DNA from: Sphingomonas pokkalii
GTDB lineage: Bacteria; Pseudomonadota; Alphaproteobacteria; Sphingomonadales; Sphingomonadaceae
Direction: 5' to 3'
Length of the DNA stretch: 64,000 nucleotides
NCBI RefSeq assembly: GCF_003096275.1
Contig: NZ_QENQ01000001.1
Coordinates: 1,355,755 to 1,419,754 of the forward strand
Shown piece by piece: positions 27,470-35,248 of this stretch; positions within the stretch are counted from its first letter, which is position 1; each line of letters opens with the position of its first letter. The translations under genes and the position numbers were made by a program. A model generated the notes under the pieces. The model was given only the letters and a program-made list of their open reading frames with translations, was not told the DNA's origin and searched no databases.

Positions 27470-28495
27470 ATGGACGATTTGGTGACGAGCTTCGACCAGC
27501 TGGACCTGCCGCCGGTGCGGCCGATGCTGGCCGGTGGGCGGCCGGTGGCGAGCGCGGCGTTCGACGGCTATCTGCGCGGCGGCGTCGAGACCAAGGCGCT
27601 GTCGGGCAATAGCGGCGCCGAGGGCGGCTATGCCGTGCCGCGCGAGATCGACGCGCGGATCGATGCGACGCTGAAGGCGATCTCGCCGATCCGCGCCATC
27701 GCCAATGTGGTGAAGGTGGGGACGAGCGGATACCGCAAGCTGGTGGCGAGCGGCGGCATTGAAAGCGGCTGGGCGGCGGAAACGGCGGGGCGGCCGATGA
27801 CGGCGACGCCGACTTTCAACGAAGTCGCGCCGCCGTTCGGCGAGCTCTATGCCAATCCGGCGGCCAGCCAGGCGATGCTCGACGATGCGCTGTTCGATGT
27901 CGAGGCGTGGCTGGCCGACGAGATCGCGCGGGAGTTTGCGGCGGCCGAGGGCGCGGCGTTCGTCAGCGGCAGCGGGATCAACCGGCCCAAGGGGTTCCTG
28001 ACCGCGCCGACCGCGACGACGGCGGATTCGGTGCGGGCGTTCGGGACGCTGCAATATTTGGCGACCGGCGCGGCGGGGGCGTTTGCGGCGAACCCCGAGG
28101 AGAAGCTGATCGACCTCGTCCAGGCGCTGCGCGCGCCGTATCGCCAGGGGGCGAGCTGGGTGATGAATTCGGCGACGCTGGCGCGGATCCGCAAGTTCAA
28201 GACCAGCGACGGCGCGATGCTGTGGCAGCCGAGCCTGGCGGTGGGGCAGCCGGCGACCTTGCTCGGATACCCGGTGGTGGAAGCCGAGGACATGCCGGAC
28301 ATCGCGGCGAACAGCACCGCCATCGCGTTCGGCAATTTCCAGGCGGGCTATCTGATCGCCGAGCGGGGCGAGACGCAGCTGCTGCGCGATCCTTATTCCA
28401 ACAAGCCGTTCGTGCATTTCTACGCGACCAAGCGGCTGGGCGGGATGGTGAGCAATTCGGAGGCGATCAAGCTTCTGAAATTCTCCGCGAACTGA
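27470..28495 (+). CDS. GTA major capsid protein (g5-like)
   Basis: 341 residues of the HK97 capsid fold. After a short N-terminal segment (about 44 residues, NMDDLVTSFDQL to GGVETKAL) comes the typical cleavage/first strand region SGNSGAEGGYAVPREID, then GWAAETAGRPMTATPTF, the P-loop region, WVMNSATLARIRKFKTSDG and LGYPVVEAEDMPD. The presumed delta domain is much shorter than in phage HK97. Start chosen at 27470, seven bases after GGGAG; ATGs at 27416 and 27464 are alternatives. It forms the T-number shell of the particle. Confidence 0.93.
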   Translation: MDDLVTSFDQLDLPPVRPMLAGGRPVASAAFDGYLRGGVETKALSGNSGAEGGYAVPREIDARIDATLKAISPIRAIANVVKVGTSGYRKLVASGGIESGWAAETAGRPMTATPTFNEVAPPFGELYANPAASQAMLDDALFDVEAWLADEIAREFAAAEGAAFVSGSGINRPKGFLTAPTATTADSVRAFGTLQYLATGAAGAFAANPEEKLIDLVQALRAPYRQGASWVMNSATLARIRKFKTSDGAMLWQPSLAVGQPATLLGYPVVEAEDMPDIAANSTAIAFGNFQAGYLIAERGETQLLRDPYSNKPFVHFYATKRLGGMVSNSEAIKLLKFSAN

Positions 28496-28510
28496 GCCGG
28501 AGGGAGCAGC

Positions 28511-28777
28511 ATGGCAGACAGTTTCGCGAACAGCGCCGATCATGTCGCGGCGCCGGCGACGCGGGCGGTGGCGGTGGTGCCGAGCGACGGCACGCCGCTG
28601 CCCGACATTCCCAAGGGGCTGTATATCGGCACCGGCGGGACCATCACGATGCGCGGCGTGAACGCCACCGCGGATACGGTGTGGAAGAATGTGGCGAGCG
28701 GCACGATCCTGCCGCTGCGCGCGCAATATGTGCGGGCGAGCGGCACCACCGCCACCGACATGCTGGCGCTGTACTGA
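28511..28777 (+). CDS. head-spike base protein (GhsA/Rcc01079-like)
   Basis: 88 residues. The sequence GLYIGTGGTITMRGVNATADTVWKNVASG followed by TILPLRAQYVRASGTTATDMLALY is the pattern of the small beta-rich spike-base family named after R. capsulatus Rcc01079 (GhsA), which sits on capsid vertices. In R. capsulatus that gene is outside the GTA cluster; here it directly follows the capsid gene behind GGAGGGAGCAGC. Its stop overlaps the next start by one base. Confidence 0.78.
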   Translation: MADSFANSADHVAAPATRAVAVVPSDGTPLPDIPKGLYIGTGGTITMRGVNATADTVWKNVASGTILPLRAQYVRASGTTATDMLALY

Positions 28778-28905
28778 TGGACGGGCTGGGGCTTTCCATT
28801 CCGGCGGTGGCGGCGCGGCGGCGGGTGGCGCCGCCGCTGTCGTCGCGCGTCGACCGGACCACCAGCAGCGTGGATTCCACGCTGCGCACCATCGACAGGA
28901 GCTGA
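28777..28905 (+). CDS. 42-residue hypothetical protein in the head-spike module
   Basis: MDGLGLSIPAVAARRRVAPP then a Ser/Thr/Arg-rich tail ending TLRTIDRS. The ATG overlaps the spike-base stop (TGATG) and the stop is two bases before the GTG of the glycine-rich gene, so it is very likely translated. No motif recognised; could be a linker peptide between spike base and fibre. Confidence 0.55.
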   Translation: MDGLGLSIPAVAARRRVAPPLSSRVDRTTSSVDSTLRTIDRS

Positions 28906-28907
28906 GC

Positions 28908-30107
28908 GTGGCAAAACAGAGCATCAACGTGGGTGCCGCCGCGAATGACGGCACCGGCGATACCGAGCGTGCCGCCTGGATCAAGGCGAACGCCAATTTC
29001 GACGACCTCTATGCCGGGCGCAGCGGCGTTTCGGCGGTGGTGAAGACCGCCGCCTACACGATCGCGGCGACGGAGGTGGACCAGCTGTTCGTCGGCGATG
29101 CGACGTCGGGCGGTATGGTCTTCACCCTGCCCGGCGCCAGCGGCCTGAGCGCGGGCGACCTGCTGCACGTTCGCAAGAGCGATGCATCGGCCAACCGCGT
29201 GACGGTGCGCGACGGCAGCACCGACATCGCCTGGCTTTCCGCGCAGCATGACGCGGTGGCGTGCTACTGGACCGGTGCCGCCTGGGTGCCGCTGCACTGG
29301 GGGATCGCGCCGCTGCGCATGGCCTTTGCGAGTTCGGGCACCAGCACCCGGCCGCCGCTGGCCACGGCGTTCGAGGTGGTGGCGATCGGCGGCGGCGGTG
29401 GCGGCGGATCGGGCTGTTCCAGCACGACCGGGACGGTGCGGACCGGCGGCGGCGGCGGTGCCGGCGGCGCGGTACACTATCTGCGCTTTCCCGCCGCCGC
29501 CCATGGCGCGACCGAGAGCGTGACGATCGGCGCGGGCGGCAGCGGCGGCGCGAGCCGGACCGGATCCGGCGGCGTCACCGGCGGCACGGGCGGCACCACG
29601 CTGCTGGGCAATCTGGTGAGCGCCGCGGGCGGCGGCGGCGGCGTGGGCGGCTATACCGCCGGGGCCACCGGAGGCACGGCGCCGAGCGGCACCTTCGGCG
29701 CGGCAGGTGCGGGCAGCGCATCGGTGCCGACCAGCGCCGCGGCGACGGGTGCGGCGGGCATCACCGGCGGTGGCGGCGCCGGCGGCAGCCTGGATGCGGC
29801 GAACGCGATCCGCGCGGCATCGGGCGGGGGCGCCGGTTCCACCCATTGCGGCGCAATCGCATCCGGCGGCGCAGGCGGCACCGGCGGCGCGGCCGGCGCA
29901 CTCGCCAATCCGCTGGCGCAGATCGGGGCGGGCGGCGGCGGCGGCGGCGCTTCCGGCCAGAACAGCGGCGCCGGCACCAGTGGCGGCGCCGGCGGCGATC
30001 CCGGGGGCGGTGGCGGGGGCGGGGGCGCCTGCGACATCGGCTTCGCTTCGGGCGCCGGCGGCACCGGCGGGCGCGGCGAGCTGCGCCTGACCTGGTATTT
30101 CAGCTGA
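28908..30107 (+). CDS. glycine-rich fibre/adhesin-like protein of the GTA head-spike module
   Basis: 399 residues from a GTG. Residues 1-35 read SINVGAAANDGTGDTERAAW then IKANANFDDLYA, the N-terminal pattern of many phage tail-fibre and spike proteins. Residues about 40-150 are beta-rich. From about 160 to 390 the protein is over 40% glycine, with runs of six to eight Gly interleaved with GA/GT/GS, like the poly-glycine-II receptor-binding domain of phage adhesins (for example S16 gp38), and it ends GRGELRLTWYFS. Two cysteines and one His in this part. Likely binds the recipient surface; RcGTA has GhsB in this role, not an obvious homologue. Confidence 0.72.
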   Translation: MAKQSINVGAAANDGTGDTERAAWIKANANFDDLYAGRSGVSAVVKTAAYTIAATEVDQLFVGDATSGGMVFTLPGASGLSAGDLLHVRKSDASANRVTVRDGSTDIAWLSAQHDAVACYWTGAAWVPLHWGIAPLRMAFASSGTSTRPPLATAFEVVAIGGGGGGGSGCSSTTGTVRTGGGGGAGGAVHYLRFPAAAHGATESVTIGAGGSGGASRTGSGGVTGGTGGTTLLGNLVSAAGGGGGVGGYTAGATGGTAPSGTFGAAGAGSASVPTSAAATGAAGITGGGGAGGSLDAANAIRAASGGGAGSTHCGAIASGGAGGTGGAAGALANPLAQIGAGGGGGGASGQNSGAGTSGGAGGDPGGGGGGGGACDIGFASGAGGTGGRGELRLTWYFS

Positions 30108-30117
30108 GGAGCGGGCG

Positions 30118-30260
30118 ATGGCGGTCTATCGCGTGATCGAGGCGGGCATCACGGTCAACCGGATCGAATGGGACGGCGCGGCGCCCTACGATCCCGGACC
30201 GGGGCGACAGTGGCCCGCGAGGATCCCGATCGCGGCCCATCGACCCAGAACCCCGAATAG
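30118..30260 (+). pseudogene. small phage-like protein with a frameshift in a G run
   Basis: The first 28 codons read MAVYRVIEAGITVNRIEWDG AAPYDPGP, a familiar short phage protein. After the GGGG at 30201-30204 the frame loses sense, whereas one frame over it continues ATVAREDPDRGPSTQNPE and stops at 30258. One missing G restores a ~47-residue protein. Either a real disruption, a programmed slip, or a sequencing error. Last member of the head-spike module. Confidence 0.6.
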
Positions 30261-30287
30261 ACCGAACGGGCAACAGGAGACAGGACC

Positions 30288-30854
30288 ATGGACGCACCGC
30301 CCTTTCCGGCGGCGGCGATCGATGCCGCGCGCGGCGCGATCAAGGCATATCTGCGCATTGAAGGAACCGGCGAGGATGCCGCGATCGACGCCGCCGCGCG
30401 GACGGCGCTGGCGCTGGGTGAGGCCTTTACCGGCACCGCCTGGATCGCGCGCGAATGGCAGGCGACGCTTTCGCGATCGGGCGGGTGGCAACGCCTGCCG
30501 ACCGCGCCGGTGACCGCGATCACCAGCGTTGCCGCGCTGGCGCTCGACGGGACGGCGGCGATCCTGCCGCTGCCCGCTTACGCCATCGATATCGATGCGC
30601 AGGGCGGGGGCTGGGTGCGGATCGCAGCGGCGCAGCCCCCGGCCCGGATCCGGGTGACGTTCACCGCCGGCACCGCGCCGGCATGGGACGGCGTGGCACC
30701 GCCGCTGGCGCAAGGCGCGGTGCTGCTGGCCGCCCATCTGTTGGAAAGCCGTGGTGCCGCGTCGGCCCCGCCGGCGGCGGTTGCCGCCTTATGGCGGCCG
30801 TGGCGCCGCGTGCAGCTGTGCGGTGGGAGGCGGGCATCATGTTCGATCGGCTGA
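30288..30854 (+). CDS. GTA head-tail connector (g6-like)
   Basis: 188 residues. MDAPPFPAAAIDAARGAIKAYLRIEGTGEDAAIDAAARTALALGEAFTG is the typical helical N-terminus of gp6/gp15-like connectors, followed by a beta-rich middle (GWQRLPTAPVTAITSVAALAL) and C-terminal helix (LAQGAVLLAAHLLESRG). These proteins form the ring below the portal. Preceded by AGGAGACAGGACC. The last 16 bases overlap the next gene. Confidence 0.83.
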   Translation: MDAPPFPAAAIDAARGAIKAYLRIEGTGEDAAIDAAARTALALGEAFTGTAWIAREWQATLSRSGGWQRLPTAPVTAITSVAALALDGTAAILPLPAYAIDIDAQGGGWVRIAAAQPPARIRVTFTAGTAPAWDGVAPPLAQGAVLLAAHLLESRGAASAPPAAVAALWRPWRRVQLCGGRRASCSIG

Positions 30855-31048
30855 AAGCCCGGGGGGAGGCGATCGGCCGTGCCGCCGCCGCCGATCGGGC
30901 GGCAAGGCTGGCGGCGGCGGTGCGGGAGACCTTCCCCGGCATCGCCGCGGAAAGCGATGCGGCGGGGGTAACGCTGCGCGGGCGGGGTCTGTGGCGGCGC
31001 TGGCTGGCCGATCCGGCGCTGCGCTGGCTGGGAGGGCTGTTGCGATGA
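30839..31048 (+). CDS. 69-residue hypothetical protein at the g7 position
   Basis: MFDRLKARGEAIGRAAAADR followed by an Arg/Ala-rich helical body and ending LRWLGGLLR. It overlaps g6 by 16 bases and the tail-terminator gene by 4, with GGTGGGAGGCGG upstream, so it is a genuine gene. It does not look like the head-closure (g7) protein normally found here, being half the size and mostly helical. Function unknown. Confidence 0.7.
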   Translation: MFDRLKARGEAIGRAAAADRAARLAAAVRETFPGIAAESDAAGVTLRGRGLWRRWLADPALRWLGGLLR

Positions 31049-31446
31049 ATCCGCATGAGACCCTGGCCAGCGCCGTCCGCGTGGCGCTGGCCGCCCATGC
31101 GCCGATCGCGGGCGCGGTGAACGGCGTGTTCGACGCGAATCCGGGCCGGGCCACGCGGCCCTATCTGCTGGTGGACGATCCGGTGCTGACCGACTGGAGC
31201 ACCAAGGACCAGCCCGGCCGCGAAGGCCGGCTGAGCGTGCTGGTGCGCGACAGTGGCGAGGCCCGCCAGCGGGTGCGGGCGCTGGCAGGCGAAGTGGAGG
31301 CAGTGCTGGCGGCGCTGCCCTCCGCGATCGGCGACGGCTGGCGGATCGTAAGCCTGGTGCTCCAGCGCAGCCGCATGGTCGCGGAGGGGGAGAACCGGGT
31401 GACGGCGGTGATCGACGTTCGGGTGCGGATGCTGCGCGAGGGGTGA
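31045..31446 (+). CDS. GTA tail terminator, DUF3168 (g8-like)
   Basis: 133 residues: MNPHETLASAVRVALAAHAP, VNGVFDANPGRATRPYLLVDDP, WSTKDQPGREGRLSVLVRD and VSLVLQRSRMVAEGENRVTAVIDVRVRM, the DUF3168 pattern. It caps the tail tube and joins it to the head. ATG overlaps the preceding stop. Confidence 0.88.
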   Translation: MNPHETLASAVRVALAAHAPIAGAVNGVFDANPGRATRPYLLVDDPVLTDWSTKDQPGREGRLSVLVRDSGEARQRVRALAGEVEAVLAALPSAIGDGWRIVSLVLQRSRMVAEGENRVTAVIDVRVRMLREG

Positions 31447-31470
31447 TGGGCGCGCTTCCTCCTTCCCTGG

Positions 31471-31507
31471 GGGAAGCGGCCGTTTCGTTTCTCCCCGGCA
31501 CGGGGAG
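31471..31507. repeat. paired small C/G hairpins before the tail-tube gene
   Basis: CTTCCC-TGG-GGGAAG followed at 31491-31507 by CTCCCCG-GCA-CGGGGAG. Same style as the hairpins at 7485 and 25211. It lies in the only sizeable gap (80 bases) between tail genes, so it may be an mRNA processing or attenuation site that adjusts tail-tube output. Confidence 0.5.
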
Positions 31508-31527
31508 GAATGTTCTTTGAGGAGAGT

Positions 31528-31938
31528 ATGATGGCAGCGGAGAAGGGAAGCGCGTTTCTGCTGAAGATCGGCAACGGCGCGATGCCGGTGGCCTATGCCA
31601 CCGTGGCGGGGCTGCGCACGACGCAGCTTTCGGTGAATGGCGAGGCGGTAGCGATCACCAGCAAGGATTCGGGCGGGTGGCGCGAATTGCTGTCGGGCGC
31701 GGGCGTGCGATCGGTGAGCGTATCGGGCGCGGGGGTGTTCACCGGATCGGCGGCCGAGGCGCGGCTGAAGGCCAATGCGCTGGCCGGGGTTCTCGACGAC
31801 TATCGGCTGAGCTTCGAAAGCGGCGAGACGATGACCGGCCGGTTCCTGGTCACCCGGCTGGATTATGCCGGCGATTTCAACGGCGAGCGCAGCTACACGC
31901 TGGCGCTGGAAAGCTCCGGCCCGGTGGTGAGCGCATGA
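31528..31938 (+). CDS. GTA major tail tube protein (g9-like)
   Basis: 136 residues from the ATG at 31528 (a second follows at 31531) behind GAGGAGAG. The TP901-1-type tail tube pattern is clear: GSAFLLKIGNGAMPVAYATVAGLRTTQLSVNGEAVAIT, GWRELLSGAGVRSVSVSGAGVF and the C-terminal AGDFNGERSYTLALESSGPV. It polymerises into the tail tube. Confidence 0.9.
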   Translation: MMAAEKGSAFLLKIGNGAMPVAYATVAGLRTTQLSVNGEAVAITSKDSGGWRELLSGAGVRSVSVSGAGVFTGSAAEARLKANALAGVLDDYRLSFESGETMTGRFLVTRLDYAGDFNGERSYTLALESSGPVVSA

Positions 31939-32249
31939 GTGGCGCGGCCAATCCTGCGCGCGGCGAGGCGATGCTGCGCGCGGGTGGCGTGGCGCTGGTG
32001 CTGCGGCCGAGTTTCGAGGCGCTGGTGGCGGCCGAGGCGGAGGTGGGGCCGTTATTCGCGCTGGTGGAGCGGGCCGCCGCCGGGCGGCTGGCGCTGGCGG
32101 AGCTGGTGGCGCTGTTCTGGCATTGCCGGCACGAGGCGCCCGAGGCGCTGACGCGCGAGGCCTTTTCGGAAGCGGTGGTGGCAAGCGGGCTGGCTGCGGC
32201 CACCCCGGTGCTGAAGACGCTGATCGGCCAGATCCTGGCCGGACGATGA
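31935..32249 (+). CDS. GTA tail chaperone-like protein (g10-like)
   Basis: 104 residues of the 'gene transfer agent family' (Pfam Phage_TAC_11) type: GVALVLRPSFEALVAAEAEVG, LALAELVALFWHC, and a helical C-terminus. It likely chaperones the tape measure during tail assembly, together with the next gene. ATG overlaps the tail-tube stop and the stop overlaps the next start, both ATGA. Confidence 0.85.
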   Translation: MSGAANPARGEAMLRAGGVALVLRPSFEALVAAEAEVGPLFALVERAAAGRLALAELVALFWHCRHEAPEALTREAFSEAVVASGLAAATPVLKTLIGQILAGR

Positions 32250-32440
32250 GCCGTTTTTCGGACCAGGCGGCGCGGCTGGCGGGCATGGCGGGGCTGGCGT
32301 TCGGCTGGTCCCCCGACATTTTCTGGCGATCTACGCCCGCCGAGCTGGCGGCGCTGATCGGCGCGGCGGCGGGCGAGGCGGGCGAACCGCTGACCCCGGA
32401 TCTGCTGGCGCGATTGCAGGAGCAGTTTCCCGATGGATGA
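32246..32440 (+). CDS. GTA tail assembly chaperone (g10.1-like)
   Basis: 64 residues: MSRFSDQAARLAGMAGLAFG, WSPDIFWRSTPAEL, LARLQEQFPDG. The GW.P..FW..TP.EL pattern is that of the short phage protein family TIGR02216 found next to g10 in GTAs. Overlaps both neighbours. Confidence 0.85.
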   Translation: MSRFSDQAARLAGMAGLAFGWSPDIFWRSTPAELAALIGAAAGEAGEPLTPDLLARLQEQFPDG

Positions 32441-32990
32441 GGAAATCGAAAGACTGATGGTATCGGTGCGTGCCGATACCGCCGGCTTCGCGCGCGACGT
32501 GGAGGCGATGCGCGGATCGCTGGAGGGTCCGTTCGAGGCCGGGGTGGACCGGGCGGGGCGCTCGCTGGAGACCACGCTGCTACGCGCGGCGCGGACCGGC
32601 CGGATCGGCTTCGACGATCTGCGCAGCGTGGCGGTGAAGGCGATGGACGAGATCGCGCGTGCCGCGATCGGCATTGCCATCCCGTCCCTGGGCATCGGCG
32701 GACGCAGCGGCGGGCTGGTTTCCCTGCTGGGCGGGTTGCTGGGCCTGCCCGGCCGGGCGACGGGTGGCCCGGTGAGCCCCGGCCGACCCTATTGGGTGGG
32801 CGAGCGGGGGCCGGAGCTGTTCGTGCCGACCAGCGCGGGGCAGGTGACGCCGACGGCATCGGGCGCGGGACGGGACGTGCGGGTTTCGATTACCGTCAAC
32901 GCCGCGACCGGCGAGGCCCCGCAGGCGCTGGCGCAATCGAGCCGGCAGGTGGCGCGCGCCGTGCGATCGGCGCTGGCGGGGCTCGACTGA
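32433..32990 (+). CDS. GTA tail tape measure protein (g11-like)
   Basis: 185 residues. N-terminal helical part LMVSVRADTAGFARDVEAMRGSL (typical of tape measures), a hydrophobic Gly-rich middle, and the characteristic ATGGPVSPGRPYWVGERGPELFVP near the C-terminus. Its shortness fits a very short tail, as in RcGTA. Sets tail length and may enter the recipient envelope. Confidence 0.87.
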   Translation: MDEEIERLMVSVRADTAGFARDVEAMRGSLEGPFEAGVDRAGRSLETTLLRAARTGRIGFDDLRSVAVKAMDEIARAAIGIAIPSLGIGGRSGGLVSLLGGLLGLPGRATGGPVSPGRPYWVGERGPELFVPTSAGQVTPTASGAGRDVRVSITVNAATGEAPQALAQSSRQVARAVRSALAGLD

Positions 32991-35248
32991 TGGGCTGGTG
33001 GCTTGCCGAGCAGCGGCGCGGCCAGGCGGAAGACGTGGTGAAACGGTTCGATCCGCTGTTCTGGACGGTCGATTTCCCCCGGCCGATGCTGGCCAGCCTG
33101 GTGACGACGGCGGCGGATGCGCTGCGCGTCGACCTGGTGTTTCACCGGCGCGGCGACCTGGCCGGGCTGATCTGGGCGGCGGAGGATCGGTGGGATCACC
33201 CGCTGCTTGCCTATGCGACGCGGCGCGATTTCCGGGATTGCCGCTTGCGGTTCCGCTGGCGATCCTCGGGCGTGATCCCGCTCGATGCGGTGCACGGGCC
33301 GGTGCTGACGATCGAAGGGCGCGATGCGGCCGGCACGGCGCGCAGCTGGTATGTGCGGCTGTGGAACTATGCCGAGGGCACGGCCGAGGATGCGGTGGTG
33401 GCGATCGATTTCGCGACGGTGGCGGGCGGGTTCCTGCTGCCGGGCGAGGCCGACCCGGTCTGGGCGGGCGATGTCGACCGGATGTTCGTGTCGCTGGTGC
33501 CGCCGGGCTATGCCGATGAGGATGCGACGCCGCTTGCCGCGCCGGTGGCTGCATGGGTGGAGCTGACCGGCATCGCGTGCGACGGGCCGGGATCGGTGCT
33601 GCCGATCGGCGCGGCGGTGGTGCCCGAACATGGCCTGCGCATCGCCACCGGTTATGACGATTGCTACAATCTGGCGCCGGCGCGGCTGCTGCGCAATATC
33701 CTGCACCTCGGCTATCGCGGCGACATCCTCCATTATGTCGGGATGAGCCATTATTTCCGGCTCGAGGCGCAGGCCGGCGGCTTCTATGTCAGCCTGGCGG
33801 GGGGCGTGCTCGCCGAACCCTGCGCGGCGTGGCACCGCGATTTCGCAAGCCGTGCCAACGCGCTGGGGCTGGGGGTGATCTGGTCGCTCAGCTATGAGCT
33901 GCTCGACCAGCATTGCTGGGGCGACTGGAAGCAGCGTGCCGCCGATGGCAGCCCGGCGCTGACCGGGTGGGACCCGCCTTCGACCTTGCTGTCGCCGGCG
34001 CATGGCGGCGCGATGGCCTATCTGCGCGCGGTGGCGCTGGCGTTTGTCGGCATCGCGCAGGCGGCGGGACTGGCGGTGCGGTTCCAGATCGGCGAGCCTT
34101 GGTGGTGGGTGATGGCCGATGGCGGTCTGTGCATCCATGATGCGGCGGCCAAGGCGGCGCTTGGCGATCCCGCGCCGCAGAATCTGCGGGAGCCGGTGGA
34201 TGCCGCGGTGCTGGAGGCGGCGGGGGCGTTGCTGGCGCAATCCACGTTTGCCCTGCGCGATGCCGTGAAGGCAGCGGCGCCGGGCGCGGTGGTGCTGCTG
34301 CTCGCCTATCTGCCGACCGTGCTCGATCCGGCGATGCCGGAGGCGAAGCGGGTGAACCTGCCGCTGGGCTGGGCCTCGCCGGCGTTCGATGTGCTGCAGC
34401 TCGAGGACTATGACTGGGCGGCGGCGGGCAATGCCGCCGGCTCCGAACGGGCGGTGGCGGCGGCCGAGGCGCGGCTGGGCTATCCGGTGGAGCGGCAGCA
34501 TTATCTCGCCGGCTTCGTGCTGCGGCCCGAAGACAAGGACCAGTGGCGCGGCATTGCCGAGGCGGCGGCGCGCGGCCGCCGGCGCGGGGTGGCGGCGACC
34601 TATGTGTGGGCGCTGCCGCAGGTGCTGCGCGACGGTTTCATCCATTTCGACCAGGAGGCGGCGATGACGCCCTTTGACGATGTGTCCTTTCCCATCGCGC
34701 TGGGGCGCGAGGCGGAAGTGGCGCCGGAGGTTGCCACCGCGATCGTGACCAGCGCGGGCGGGGCCGAGCGGCGCAATGCCGAATGGGCGGAAGCGCGCAC
34801 CCGCTATGATGTGGGGCCGGGGGTGCGATCCGAGGCGGACATCGCCGAACTGCTCGGCTTTTTCCGGGCACGGATGGGGCCGGCGCGGGGCTTTCGCCTG
34901 CGCGATCCGTTCGATTTCGAAGGGCGGGACGTGGCGATCGGCACTGGCGACGGCACGGTCGCGCGGTTCCAGCTGGTCAAGCGGTACGGCGAGAGCGTGC
35001 GGCGGATCACTCGGCCGGTGGCGGGGACGGTTTCGGTGCGGCTGGACGGGGTGCCGACCGCGGCCTTCGCGCTGGGCGCGGGCGGGGTGGTGACGCTCGA
35101 CGCGGCGCCCGCCGCGGGCGTGCAGGTGACCGCCTCCTTCCTGTTCGACGTGCCGGTGCGCTTCGCCGAGGACCAGCTGCGGGTGAGCCGGGCGAGCTTC
35201 CTGGCGGGCGCGGCGGCATCGGTGCCGCTGGTGGAGATTCGCGAATGA
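32990..35248 (+). CDS. GTA distal tail protein DUF2460 (g12-like) fused to a large N-terminal region
   Basis: 752 residues. Residues about 559-752 (from TPFDDVSFPIALGREAEV, with VTSAGGAERRNAEW, RYDVGPGVRSEADIAELLGFF, GFRLRDPFDFEG) are the DUF2460 distal tail protein, which alone is the size of RcGTA g12. The preceding ~558 residues are an extra region with a beta-rich start (GWWLAEQRRGQAEDVVKRFD) and a middle resembling a TIM barrel (RFQIGEPWWWVMADGG, DVLQLEDYDWAAAGN) in which two Glu could be catalytic or merely structural. An AGGAGG at 34653-34658 sits five bases before the ATG at 34664 that opens the DUF2460 part, so a separate short product is possible. Might form a tail sheath-like layer. 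Confidence 0.85.
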   Translation: MGWWLAEQRRGQAEDVVKRFDPLFWTVDFPRPMLASLVTTAADALRVDLVFHRRGDLAGLIWAAEDRWDHPLLAYATRRDFRDCRLRFRWRSSGVIPLDAVHGPVLTIEGRDAAGTARSWYVRLWNYAEGTAEDAVVAIDFATVAGGFLLPGEADPVWAGDVDRMFVSLVPPGYADEDATPLAAPVAAWVELTGIACDGPGSVLPIGAAVVPEHGLRIATGYDDCYNLAPARLLRNILHLGYRGDILHYVGMSHYFRLEAQAGGFYVSLAGGVLAEPCAAWHRDFASRANALGLGVIWSLSYELLDQHCWGDWKQRAADGSPALTGWDPPSTLLSPAHGGAMAYLRAVALAFVGIAQAAGLAVRFQIGEPWWWVMADGGLCIHDAAAKAALGDPAPQNLREPVDAAVLEAAGALLAQSTFALRDAVKAAAPGAVVLLLAYLPTVLDPAMPEAKRVNLPLGWASPAFDVLQLEDYDWAAAGNAAGSERAVAAAEARLGYPVERQHYLAGFVLRPEDKDQWRGIAEAAARGRRRGVAATYVWALPQVLRDGFIHFDQEAAMTPFDDVSFPIALGREAEVAPEVATAIVTSAGGAERRNAEWAEARTRYDVGPGVRSEADIAELLGFFRARMGPARGFRLRDPFDFEGRDVAIGTGDGTVARFQLVKRYGESVRRITRPVAGTVSVRLDGVPTAAFALGAGGVVTLDAAPAAGVQVTASFLFDVPVRFAEDQLRVSRASFLAGAAASVPLVEIRE
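34653..34666 (+). promoter_or_regulatory. internal ribosome binding site and start at the g12 domain border
   Basis: AGGAGG, five bases, then ATG ACG CCC at 34664, in frame with g12 and exactly where the DUF2460 domain starts. It would give a 194-residue protein equal in extent to RcGTA g12. Confidence 0.55.

Noticed and set aside
29385..30090. CRISPR or satellite array
   Set aside because: The repetitive DNA is explained by Gly codons in one open frame; repeats are irregular with no spacers.
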